46,280 nucleotides of DNA from Mycobacterium sp. (lineage in GTDB: Bacteria; Actinomycetota; Actinomycetes; Mycobacteriales; Mycobacteriaceae). Numbering within the stretch: position 1 is the stretch's first letter; every line of letters starts with the position of its first letter. Below are positions 32,843 to 40,224 of this stretch, piece by piece. Below the pieces are notes generated by a model. That model saw only the letters and a program-made list of their open reading frames with translations. It searched no databases and had not been told where the DNA came from. The stretch covers positions 1-46,280 of the forward strand of contig JAGQTU010000026.1 in the NCBI GenBank assembly GCA_020438865.1, given 5' to 3'. The translations under genes and the position numbers were made by a program.

Positions 32843-33970
32843 TCAGGCGCCGTCGGACTGATAGAGCATCGAGACCGCTTCCACCCGGTTCCCGGCGCGC
32901 AGCTTGCGCAGGATGTGCTTCAAGTGCTGCTTGACGGTGCCTTCGGAGATCACGAGTTGCGCGGCGATCCGCGCATTGCTCATGCCCGTGGCCATCAGCT
33001 CGAGGATCTGCACCTCGCGCGCGGTCAGGACCTCACGCACGGAATCGACGGCGCGTTTCGTCACCCGGGTCGCCAGCGGCAACTCGCTCGACCGCTCGTC
33101 CGGAGGGGCCCCAAGCGAGAACTCGCCGACGCTTGCGCCGCTGTCGCGGCATTCATTTGCGATGGTCCGCAATTGTGACCCGATCGCGTTCAGCTGTTCG
33201 GCGGCCCGGGCCCGGCTGAGCGCGAGTTGCAGACCTTTCGCGTAGGCGGCAAGCGTTTCGCAGTCCGTCGCGTCCGGGTCGCGGCCCTGGATGTAGCAGT
33301 CGGCGTGCAGCAGTCCCACGACCCGGTTACCTGCCATGACCGGCACGGCGACGTAGGAGTCGGAGCGGGACGCCTCGGCGATCCGGCGGTGCACCCGGGA
33401 GGTGTCGCGCTGGACGTCGGTCACGATCATCGGCTCGTTGCGGCGCACGACCTCGGTCTCGTGCAGGCCGGGGACCAGACGCTGCGGCTGCTCCTTGCCG
33501 ATGCGGTTGATCTCGTCGGCCCACTCCGGGTCGTCGACGACGTAGACGGCCTCGGAGATCCAGACGCCGTCCTCAATCCGGGAGAAGATCGCGCGGTCGA
33601 ATCCGAGATAGCGGGTCAGCTGCGGGCCGAGCACGGCCAACTCCGCCACGGTCGATGGCGCCGACTCCAGCCGGGCCAGGGCCTCGCCCAGCATTCTCGG
33701 CCCCTTCGCGGCGCGCAGGACGGCGTCATCGGCGACGGTGAGCCGGCGCAACAGGTCGAGCACCGCCCCGGCATGGGGCGTGTCGTCCAGCAGATCGGCC
33801 AGCGTCGCCCAGGCCCCATCCACGATGGCCCGCGCGTCGGCCAGTCGTGGACGCCAATGCGGGTCGGCGGCGTCGGCGATCGACCGCAGGCCGTCGAGGA
33901 CCGTGCGGAGGCGTTCCTCATCGGGTGCACCCGACGGCGTCTCCGTCGACCGAGCCAGGCTGTCCTGCAT
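32843..33970 (-). CDS. LuxR-family regulator with GAF-type sensor domain
   Basis: A 375-residue regulator. Residues 1-110 are helical. Residues about 115-260 look like a GAF sensor (DRAIFSRIEDGVW, EPMIVTDVQRDT, SYVAVPVMAGNRVVGLLHAD). The C-terminal 65 residues are a LuxR winged HTH (LTAREVQILELMATGMSNARIAAQLVISEGTVKQHLKHI). Such proteins control degradation or stress genes after sensing a small molecule. It is divergent from the P450/acyl-CoA dehydrogenase pair with 147 bases between, and 28 bases upstream of menB. Control of the P450 pair and perhaps of the dehydrogenase at 30683-31789 is inferred. Confidence 0.87.
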   Translation of the reverse strand: MQDSLARSTETPSGAPDEERLRTVLDGLRSIADAADPHWRPRLADARAIVDGAWATLADLLDDTPHAGAVLDLLRRLTVADDAVLRAAKGPRMLGEALARLESAPSTVAELAVLGPQLTRYLGFDRAIFSRIEDGVWISEAVYVVDDPEWADEINRIGKEQPQRLVPGLHETEVVRRNEPMIVTDVQRDTSRVHRRIAEASRSDSYVAVPVMAGNRVVGLLHADCYIQGRDPDATDCETLAAYAKGLQLALSRARAAEQLNAIGSQLRTIANECRDSGASVGEFSLGAPPDERSSELPLATRVTKRAVDSVREVLTAREVQILELMATGMSNARIAAQLVISEGTVKQHLKHILRKLRAGNRVEAVSMLYQSDGA

Positions 33971-34020
33971 CGCGCCATGGTACGTCCGCGGTGCCCGCCG
34001 GACTGCGGACTCCGGGATAT

Positions 34021-34030
34021 CCCCTTGGGG
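34021..34030. promoter_or_regulatory. Perfect palindrome, candidate LuxR-type operator
   Basis: CCCCTTGGGG, a perfect 10-base palindrome, lies 51 bases before the LuxR start and 88 bases before the P450 start. A weaker GGTA/TACC repeat follows at 34052-34061. Both are in the divergent control region; no regulator has been shown to bind. Confidence 0.4.
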
Positions 34031-34117
34031 TCAGGGAAACACTCCTCGGGCGGTATTTACCTGGAGATATGCGCAGATTTGGATTGACGCGGGTTGCCCA
34101 CACGACAGGAGTGCCGC

Positions 34118-35377
34118 ATGTCAGTACGGATCATGGACCCCGCCGCCAAGGTGCTGGCCGATCCCAAGGCTTATTCCGACGAGAAGCGGCTGCACGAGGC
34201 GCTCGCCCATCTGCGGGCGCACGCCCCGGTCTCCTGGGTGGACGTGCCACCGTACGCGCCGTTCTGGGCGATCACCAAGCACACCGATGTCATGGACATC
34301 GAGCGGGACAACGAACTGTTCACCAACGATCCCCGCCCCTTCCTCGAGGTCGCCGAATTCGACGAGAAACAGCGCGCCGAGCGGGAGGCCGGGATCGGCC
34401 TGCGCACCCTGATCCACACCGACGACCCGCACCACCGCGACCTGCGCAAGGTCGGAGCGGACTGGTTCAAGCCGTCGGCCCTGCGGACACTGCAGACCCG
34501 CTGCGACGAACTGTCCAAGATCTGGGTCGGCAAGATGGCCAAGATGGGCCCGGAGCTCGACTTCGCCCAGGACATCGCGGTGAACTACCCGCTCTACCTG
34601 ATCCTGACGCTGCTGGGGATGCCGGAGTCCGACTTCGGCTTCATGCTCAAGCTCACCCAGGAACTGTTCGGTGCGAACGACGAGGAGATGGCGCGCGAGG
34701 GTTCGGCCGACGCGTCCGAGGCGTTCATGGCCGCGATCATGGAGATGTTCGCGTACTTCACCACGCTGACCGCGTCCCGCCGGGAACACCCGACTGACGA
34801 TCTGGCCTCGGCCATCGCCAACGCGAAGATCAACGGCGAGCCCCTGACAGACATGGACACCCTGTCCTACTACGCGATCGTCGCCAGTGCGGGCCATGAC
34901 ACCACCAGCGCGGGCCTGGCCGGCGGCATGCTGGCGCTGCTGCAGAACCCCGACCAGCTGGCCCGGCTCAAGGCCGACCCGTCCCTGATGGGCACCGCCG
35001 TCGAGGAGATCATCCGCTGGGTGGTGCCGGTGAAGGAGTTCATGCGAACGGCCCAGGCGGACACCGAGATCCGCGGCGTTCCCATCAAGAAGGGCGACGC
35101 GGTGCTGCTGAGCTATGTCTCGGCGAACCGCGACGAGGAGATCTTCGCCAACGCCGACAAGTTCGACGTAGGCCGTGACCCCAACAAGCACCTGTCCTTC
35201 GGCTACGGCGTGCACTTCTGCCTCGGCGCGTCGCTGGCCCGGATGGAGATCAACAGCTTCTTCACCGAACTCATCCCGCGGATCAAAGACATTGAATTGG
35301 CCGGTGACCCGGAGCTGATTTCGACGCTGTTCGTGGGTGGGCTCAAGCGGCTGCCGATCCGCGTCACGCTGAAGTGA
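34118..35377 (+). CDS. Cytochrome P450
   Basis: A 419-residue soluble P450: I-helix AGHDTT (residues 258-263), ExxR (Glu297/Arg300), haem loop LSFGYGVHFC with Cys368. ATG at 34118 is preferred over the upstream in-frame ATG at 34094 because ACAGGAG lies eight bases before it. Distinct in sequence from the P450 at 13987-15327. It is followed four bases later by an acyl-CoA dehydrogenase and faces a LuxR regulator. The terpene- and alkyl-oxidising P450 families have this type of I-helix, but so do many others. No ferredoxin gene is adjacent. Confidence 0.92.
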   Translation: MSVRIMDPAAKVLADPKAYSDEKRLHEALAHLRAHAPVSWVDVPPYAPFWAITKHTDVMDIERDNELFTNDPRPFLEVAEFDEKQRAEREAGIGLRTLIHTDDPHHRDLRKVGADWFKPSALRTLQTRCDELSKIWVGKMAKMGPELDFAQDIAVNYPLYLILTLLGMPESDFGFMLKLTQELFGANDEEMAREGSADASEAFMAAIMEMFAYFTTLTASRREHPTDDLASAIANAKINGEPLTDMDTLSYYAIVASAGHDTTSAGLAGGMLALLQNPDQLARLKADPSLMGTAVEEIIRWVVPVKEFMRTAQADTEIRGVPIKKGDAVLLSYVSANRDEEIFANADKFDVGRDPNKHLSFGYGVHFCLGASLARMEINSFFTELIPRIKDIELAGDPELISTLFVGGLKRLPIRVTLK

Positions 35378-35381
35378 TGCG

Positions 35382-36638
35382 GTGGCGTTGAACGCCGCGG
35401 AACCGAATTCGACGTCGCTGGAGGGACTCTCGCGGACCTCGACCGCGCTGAGCGACGACCTGCTGCTGCCCACCGAGACGCTCGAGATCCGCGCGGAGGC
35501 CCGCGCGTTCGCCGAGACCGTGCTGCGGCCGCGAGCCACCGAACTCAACAACGCGACGGAATCCAAGGCGGCGTTTCCACGCGATATCCATGAGGCCATC
35601 GCCGCCGCCGGCCTGTACGCGGTGCCGTTCCCAACCGACGTGGGCGGGCGGGGCCTGCGGTATCCGATGCTGGCGGCGGCGACCGTTGCGGAGGAGTTGG
35701 CGTACGTCACCCCGGGGGCGGCGTCCGCCCTGTACGACGGTCAGGCGCTGTTGGTGGGACGCACGCTCGACGGGGCCCCGCCGCACATCCGCGGGGAGTT
35801 CCTACCGCGGCTGATTCGCGGCGAGATCGTCGGCTCGTTCGCGACGAGCGAGCCCGAAGCCAGCACCGACCTTTCAGCCGCGGCCATGCGCACCCGGGCC
35901 ACCGCGGTGGCCGGCGGCTACCGGCTGACCGGCCGTAAGCGCTGGATCACCAATTCCTGTGCGGCCGACATCATGACGGTGTTGTGCGTGGTCGACGACG
36001 CCCAGGCCATGCTCCTGGTGGATATGCATGCTGAGGGGGTGGATGTCGGCGAACCGGATCTGAAGATGGGCAACCGCGTCCAGCTCACCGCGGACGTGGA
36101 GTTCACCGACGTGTTCGTCCCGGACGAGCAGGTGATCGCCATTCCGGGCCGAGGGCTCTCCACGGCGTTGGCCAGCCTGGCGATGGGCCGGATCGGCGTC
36201 GCGGCCATGGGGGTTGGCATGGGCCAGTGCGCCTTCGATCACGCGGTGCGGCACATGCGGCGACGCAGCGCGTTCGGTTCGAAACTCGGTGCGTTCCAGC
36301 ACTGGCAGTTCCGGTTTGCCGAGCACGCCATCGCCCTGGAGTCGGCACGTTCCCTCTACCAGAAAGCGGCGCGAAAGGTCGACGTCTCGGGACGTCCCGA
36401 ACCGGAGGCGGCCATGGCGAAAGTGGTCGGAAGCCGCGTCGCGGTGGACATCGCCCGGGACGCGATCCAGGTACACGGCGGGTACGGATTCGTCCGCCAA
36501 CTGACGGCCGACGGGGTGGCGAACCACCTCGAGACCATCTGGCGCGACAGCAAGGTGGGCGAGATCTACGAGGGTGCCAACGAGGTGCAGTTGTGGAGCA
36601 TCGCGCGCGTCGCACTCGGCCGCGATGTGACCGGGTGA
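35382..36638 (+). CDS. Acyl-CoA dehydrogenase
   Basis: A 418-residue FAD enzyme of the acyl-CoA dehydrogenase family that introduces a C2-C3 double bond into an acyl-CoA. The flavin and CoA segments SFATSEPEASTDLSA and GRKRWITNS and the C-terminal RDAIQVHGGYGFV are clear. The catalytic base is the Glu in GEIYEGANEVQ. GTG at 35382 is 4 bases after the P450 stop; a start further in cannot be excluded. It suggests that the P450 product is activated to a CoA thioester and shortened by beta-oxidation-like steps; no ligase is in this cluster, but one lies at 37767. Confidence 0.88.
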   Translation: MALNAAEPNSTSLEGLSRTSTALSDDLLLPTETLEIRAEARAFAETVLRPRATELNNATESKAAFPRDIHEAIAAAGLYAVPFPTDVGGRGLRYPMLAAATVAEELAYVTPGAASALYDGQALLVGRTLDGAPPHIRGEFLPRLIRGEIVGSFATSEPEASTDLSAAAMRTRATAVAGGYRLTGRKRWITNSCAADIMTVLCVVDDAQAMLLVDMHAEGVDVGEPDLKMGNRVQLTADVEFTDVFVPDEQVIAIPGRGLSTALASLAMGRIGVAAMGVGMGQCAFDHAVRHMRRRSAFGSKLGAFQHWQFRFAEHAIALESARSLYQKAARKVDVSGRPEPEAAMAKVVGSRVAVDIARDAIQVHGGYGFVRQLTADGVANHLETIWRDSKVGEIYEGANEVQLWSIARVALGRDVTG

Positions 36639-36641
36639 GCT

Positions 36642-37277
36642 CTACGGCAGGATGTTCAGTCCCCACTGCGCGAGCACCGGCTGCACCGCGATGAAGTACG
36701 TGGTGTAGTCGTCACCTTCGGGTGAGGACGAAAGAAGACCTACCGCGCTGGCCGTTCCATCCGGGTTCTTGACGAAGCCGGGGCTGCCGCTGTCCCCCTC
36801 GAGGCTGAACACGCTGGCCTCCACGACGTTTCCGTCCACGCTCTTGATCACCCCGCAGGTCTCGCCCGTGACCGCGCCGACCTTGCAGAACGGCATCCCC
36901 GTCGCGAGTTGACCGGGGGCGAGCACATCGCGGATCGGGTAGCCGCCGGCGCCCCCGTTGGGTGCCGGGGTGCCGGGATCGAGCCGGATGATCGACGCAT
37001 CCATCTGGTCGCCGTCGTCGATACTGGCGGTGATCCGGCCGAGCGGGTTGCCCTGTGCATCGGTCCACTCCGAGCCGTCACCGGCGTCGCAATGGCCGCT
37101 CGTCAGCAGGTAGTAGCCGCCGTCGGCACCCTGGGCCGCGAAACCGGCCGTGCATGACGCGTCCTCGGTGTCGACCTCGGTGCCGGGCGCCGGAGTCGCG
37201 GCCGCCGCGCCGGCCAGCCCCAGCGCCGCGAGCGCGGCCATGCTCACAAGTCCCGGCAACTGCCACAGTCTGGCCAT
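36642..37277 (-). CDS. Secreted S1-family serine protease-like protein
   Basis: A 211-residue exported protein with a signal peptide (cleavage probably near AAAATP, residues 25-30) and a chymotrypsin-like fold. The triad would be His in LLTSGHC, Asp in QMDASIIRLD and Ser in EGDSGSPGF. Two cysteine pairs are likely (ASCTAG/GHC and PFCKVG/ETCGV). The protein is about the size of a bacterial S1E protease without a long pro-region, so a prodomain seems short or missing. ATG at 37277 follows GAGGAGG. The stop lies 3 bases from the convergent acyl-CoA dehydrogenase stop. Its physiological target is unknown. Confidence 0.82.
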   Translation of the reverse strand: MARLWQLPGLVSMAALAALGLAGAAAATPAPGTEVDTEDASCTAGFAAQGADGGYYLLTSGHCDAGDGSEWTDAQGNPLGRITASIDDGDQMDASIIRLDPGTPAPNGGAGGYPIRDVLAPGQLATGMPFCKVGAVTGETCGVIKSVDGNVVEASVFSLEGDSGSPGFVKNPDGTASAVGLLSSSPEGDDYTTYFIAVQPVLAQWGLNILP

Positions 37278-37354
37278 CCCCGACCTCCTCTGGCTGGGCC
37301 GATTGGATGCTATCGCAACGATCGTGGGAGCAACCGCCTTCGACGAGAGATCGG

Positions 37355-37372
37355 GCCGGCACGGGTGCCGGC
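37355..37372. other. GC-rich hairpin
   Basis: GCCGGCA (37355-37361) and TGCCGGC (37366-37372) form a 7-bp stem with loop CGGG. It has no T run, so it is not a classical terminator. It lies upstream of both divergent transcripts. Confidence 0.45.
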
Positions 37373-37512
37373 ACCTTGCGCGGGCGCGCTAGCCCGTTGT
37401 GGTGATCTCGACGATGCTCCATCCACCGGGATGGGCATCAGGGCTAACCACCCCGGCGACATATCGACAGGTCCGTAAAATTGGCCGCCGCCGCAGCAAA
37501 ACTGATGACAGA

Positions 37513-37540
37513 TTGGCAACTTTTCTTAGCGACGTATTAG
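37513..37540 (+). promoter_or_regulatory. Candidate upstream promoter
   Basis: TTGGCA (37513-37518), 16-base spacer, TATTAG (37535-37540). It sits in the most AT-rich part of the intergenic region and points towards the short ORF and the synthetase. Confidence 0.35.
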
Positions 37541-37550
37541 CTCTGAAGGC

Positions 37551-37578
37551 TTGCGCCCTTAATTTCGGCTCCTATCTT
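37551..37578 (+). promoter_or_regulatory. Candidate promoter giving a leaderless short ORF
   Basis: TTGCGC (37551-37556), 16-base spacer and TATCTT (37573-37578, fitting TANNNT). Seven bases follow before the ATG at 37586, so transcription starting at the usual distance would begin on that ATG. Leaderless starts are common in mycobacteria. Confidence 0.45.
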
Positions 37579-37585
37579 GGACCCC

Positions 37586-37642
37586 ATGTTGCTCGACGTT
37601 CGATGGCTGCAGTACCTGCTGAAGCGCCCCGCGCACAAGTAG
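37586..37642 (+). CDS. Short leader ORF (18 codons), possibly leaderless
   Basis: Encodes MLLDVRWLQYLLKRPAHK and a TAG stop. No ribosome-binding site precedes the ATG, but a -10-like box ends seven bases upstream. Five of 18 residues are Leu. A perfect GC palindrome starts ten bases after the stop and the acyl-CoA synthetase follows. It could be a leader peptide that reads translation status, or it could be chance: a short open frame is not strong evidence alone. Confidence 0.35.
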   Translation: MLLDVRWLQYLLKRPAHK

Positions 37643-37652
37643 GACGCCCCCG

Positions 37653-37667
37653 CGCCGGCCGCCGGCG
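37653..37667 (+). promoter_or_regulatory. Hairpin downstream of the short leader ORF
   Basis: CGCCGGC and GCCGGCG flank one central C, a perfect 15-base palindrome. In RNA it would be a 6-bp stem with a 3-base loop. No clean U run follows (GACGGTTCTTTG comes about ten bases later), so it would be at best an atypical attenuator. Confidence 0.35.
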
Positions 37668-37754
37668 AGGACCTTGACGGTTCTTTGCTGCCGCGGTCAC
37701 GCTGGCCTCTCGCGTCGCCTGCCGTTTGAACGCTCCCCGACAAACGCGACTCCC

Positions 37755-37760
37755 TATGAT
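37755..37760 (+). promoter_or_regulatory. -10 element for a leaderless acyl-CoA synthetase mRNA
   Basis: TATGAT (TANNNT) ends six bases before the ATG at 37767, the spacing that would make the ATG the first codon of the transcript. No convincing -35 is seen and no ribosome site lies upstream of the ATG, which supports a leaderless start. Confidence 0.5.
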
Positions 37761-37766
37761 TTGACG

Positions 37767-39368
37767 ATGGCCGTCGACGCCGCCGCCACGACCAGCGCAG
37801 AAGCAGCGCAGTACCGGGCCGCGGGCTGGTGGTCTGACGCCACCCTGTCGGACCGCGTCACCGAGCACGCCGCCGCCACCCCGGACAGGCCGGCCTACGT
37901 CGACTTCCGGACCGACGCGGCCGACACCGTCCTGACCTGGTCGGAGTTCGACAACGCCGCCACCAACCTCGCCGTCCAACTGCGCGAACAGGGCGTCCAC
38001 CCCGGCGATCGGGTCGCGGTGTGGCACGGCGACACCTCCCCCATCCACGTCCTGCTGGTGGCCATCGAACGCTGCGGCGCGGTGGCCGTCGGCCTGGGCG
38101 CCCGCGCCGGGGTGCGTGAGGCCGCCCACATCGTCGAGCTCACCCGCCCGGCCCTGCTGGTCAGCGACGCCGTGCGGCACGCCCAGGCGAGCACCGTGGT
38201 CACCGGGACGGCGCTACCCGCCGTACTCCTCGGTGAATCCGGCGACCTGCGCGTCGACACCACCCTCCGAACGGGCGCGGCGGCCGCGCTGTCCCCGCTG
38301 GGACCGGACGACCCGTTCCTGATCAACTCCACCTCCGGCACCACCGGGTTGCCCAAGTGCGTGGTGCACACCCAGAACCGCTGGCACTACTTCCACCACA
38401 AGGCGGTCGCCAACGGCGAACTGTCCCCCGACGACGTCTTCCTGCCGGTCATCCCCACCCCGTTCGGCTTCGGGATCTGGACCTCGCACACCACGCCGAT
38501 CCACCTCGGCACCACGACCGTGCTCATCGAACGGTTCGACGCCGCGGCCACCTGCGCGGCCATCGAGCGCCACCGTGCGACGGTGCTGTGCTGCGTGAGC
38601 ACCCAGCTGATGATGATCCTCGCCAACGACGCGTCCCGCCGGCACGACCTGAGCAGCCTGCGAGTGGTGTTCACCGGCGGCGAGCCGCTGCCCTACACCC
38701 AGGCGGCCCAGTTCGAGGAACTGACCGGGGTGACGATCCTGCAGTTCTACGGCTCCAACGAGACCGGCATGCTCAGCGCGACCACCACCCGCGACACCCG
38801 GCACCACCGGCTGCGGACCGCGGGACGGATCATCCCGGAGATGCGGGTGCGGCTGTTCGACGAGGAGAAGGACGTGACGGACTCCGGCCGCGGCCAGCCG
38901 GCCTGCCGCGGCCCGGCGCTCAGCCTCGGCTATCTCGGCGGCACCGACCACGACAAGCTGTACACCGCGGGCGGCTGGATGCGGATGGGCGACATCTGCG
39001 AACTGGACTCTCAGGGCTATCTGCGGCTGACCGGCCGGACATCGGACTTCATCATCCGCGGCGGCAAGAACATCAGCGCCGTCGAGGTCGAGGAGGTGGT
39101 GGCGACGCATCCCGCGGTGGCGGTGGTCGCGGCCGTGGCCATGCCCGATCCCCTGTTCGGCGAGCGGGTGTGTGTGTTCGCCGAACTCAAGGACGGCGCG
39201 ACGCTGGATCTGCCCACCCTGGTCGAACACCTGTTGGCGCAGGGACTGTCCAAGGAACTGCTGCCGGAGCGGCTCGAGATCCTCGACGAGCTGCCGCGCT
39301 CGTCGGGCGGAAAGATCGCCAAAGGCCAGCTTCGCGACATCATCCGATCGACACTGGAGAAGTCATGA
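37767..39368 (+). CDS. Acyl-CoA synthetase/AMP-dependent ligase (FadD-like)
   Basis: A 533-residue adenylate-forming enzyme that activates a carboxylic acid to its CoA thioester. The ATP-binding P-loop reads STSGTTGLPK, the A5-type motif is YGSNETG, A7 is GDICELD, A8 is GRTSDFIIRGGKNISAVEVE, and the catalytic Lys lies in SSGGKIAKGQL. ATG at 37767 is the first Met of the conserved part and has a -10 box at leaderless spacing; the longer frame from 37674 lacks support. It heads the run synthetase, 27-codon ORF, class II aldolase, amidohydrolase. The substrate may be an aromatic, alicyclic or short-chain acid. Confidence 0.88.
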   Translation: MAVDAAATTSAEAAQYRAAGWWSDATLSDRVTEHAAATPDRPAYVDFRTDAADTVLTWSEFDNAATNLAVQLREQGVHPGDRVAVWHGDTSPIHVLLVAIERCGAVAVGLGARAGVREAAHIVELTRPALLVSDAVRHAQASTVVTGTALPAVLLGESGDLRVDTTLRTGAAAALSPLGPDDPFLINSTSGTTGLPKCVVHTQNRWHYFHHKAVANGELSPDDVFLPVIPTPFGFGIWTSHTTPIHLGTTTVLIERFDAAATCAAIERHRATVLCCVSTQLMMILANDASRRHDLSSLRVVFTGGEPLPYTQAAQFEELTGVTILQFYGSNETGMLSATTTRDTRHHRLRTAGRIIPEMRVRLFDEEKDVTDSGRGQPACRGPALSLGYLGGTDHDKLYTAGGWMRMGDICELDSQGYLRLTGRTSDFIIRGGKNISAVEVEEVVATHPAVAVVAAVAMPDPLFGERVCVFAELKDGATLDLPTLVEHLLAQGLSKELLPERLEILDELPRSSGGKIAKGQLRDIIRSTLEKS

Positions 39369-39448
39369 CAACCCCGAAGACGAACGCGAGTGAGGATCGC
39401 AGCGAGGAACGAGCGAGGACCGGAGCGAAGCGAGAGTCGAGGAAATGA
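39365..39448 (+). CDS. Short repeat-like linker ORF (27 codons) coupling two genes
   Basis: ATG at 39365 overlaps the synthetase stop (ATGA) and its own TGA overlaps the aldolase ATG (ATGA again), so it bridges the gap in one reading step. The DNA is a run of degenerate GAGCGAGGA/GCGAAGCGAGA units, giving a charged product (ASEDRSEERARTGAKRESRK). I recall similar purine-rich spacers in other actinobacteria. More likely a mobile or repeat-derived spacer kept open for translational coupling than a functional protein. Confidence 0.4.
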   Translation: MTTPKTNASEDRSEERARTGAKRESRK

Positions 39449-40212
39449 CTGAAGTTCGCAAGGGTGGCCTGGGGGTGTGGGCGCCCTCCGTCATGCCGCC
39501 GATCGGCGTCGACCTCTCCGACGAACAACAGATGGCGGTGGCCTTCCGCCACCTGGCCGGCATCGGGTTCGCCGAGAACATGGCCGGGCACATCACCTGG
39601 CAGCCCGACGGGCGCAGCGACATGTACGTCAACCCGTGGGGGCTGTGGTGGCAGGAACTCACCGCATCCGACATCTGCGTCGTCGACGAGGACGCCCGGG
39701 TGGTGCGCGGGCGCTGGGATGTCACCCCGGCCATCCACATTCACACCGAGATCCATCGCCACCGGCCCGACGCCCGAGTGGTCATCCACAACCACCCCTA
39801 TTACGTCAGCCTCATCGCGGCCCTCGGCACCCTGCCGGAGCTCGTGCATCAGACCGGCGCGTTGTTCCTCGACGACATGTACCTCGTCGAGAAGTACGAC
39901 GGCGAGATCGACACCCCCTGGCGCGCAGCCGAACTCGCCGCGCAGATCGGTTCGGCCAACCTGGTGATCCTGGCCAACCACGGCGTGATCGCCACCGGGA
40001 AGGATCTGGCGGCGGCGGTCTACCGGGCGGTGTCGATCGAGCGGGTCTGCCGGCTGGCCTACGACGTGATGGTCACCGGTCGCACCCCGACAACGATGAA
40101 CCGCGGCGACATGGTCGGCATGCAGGCGTCACTGATCGAGCGGGCGGCCGACGTGTACTGGGCCGGTGCGGCCCGGATGACGATCAAGGCCGACCCCAGC
40201 GTACTGGACTAG
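39445..40212 (+). CDS. Class II aldolase/adducin-family protein
   Basis: A 255-residue zinc-dependent lyase-fold protein. Metal-site histidines are seen in HIHTEIHRHRP, VIHNHPYY and LANHGVIATG, in the order expected of fuculose-aldolase-type enzymes. Members cleave or decarboxylate oxo- and hydroxy-acids by retro-aldol chemistry. ATG at 39445 lies in the overlap with the short linker ORF; the GTGTG just downstream is not needed. It is between a CoA ligase and an amidohydrolase, which suggests it processes an intermediate of the same pathway, but the substrate is not identifiable. Confidence 0.84.
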   Translation: MTEVRKGGLGVWAPSVMPPIGVDLSDEQQMAVAFRHLAGIGFAENMAGHITWQPDGRSDMYVNPWGLWWQELTASDICVVDEDARVVRGRWDVTPAIHIHTEIHRHRPDARVVIHNHPYYVSLIAALGTLPELVHQTGALFLDDMYLVEKYDGEIDTPWRAAELAAQIGSANLVILANHGVIATGKDLAAAVYRAVSIERVCRLAYDVMVTGRTPTTMNRGDMVGMQASLIERAADVYWAGAARMTIKADPSVLD

Positions 40213-40224
40213 GGAGAACACGCC

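Larger units (their letters stand above)
37278..37766. other. Long intergenic control region upstream of the acyl-CoA synthetase
   Basis: These 489 bases are AT-richer than their surroundings, mainly at 37470-37580. They contain a GC hairpin (37355-37372), two stacked promoter-like elements, an 18-codon ORF, a second hairpin (37653-37667) and a -10 box just before the synthetase ATG. The longer open frame 37399-37677 crosses these and shows no protein-like composition. Confidence 0.5.

Noticed and set aside
37355-37372. GC hairpin as terminator
   Set aside because: It lies in the 5' side of the divergent protease gene and has no T run, so no transcript is placed to end there.
37399-37677. 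92-codon plus-strand frame in the intergenic region
   Set aside because: It crosses promoter-like boxes and the short leader ORF. No similarity to known domains was seen and it is rich in Arg/Ser/Ala.
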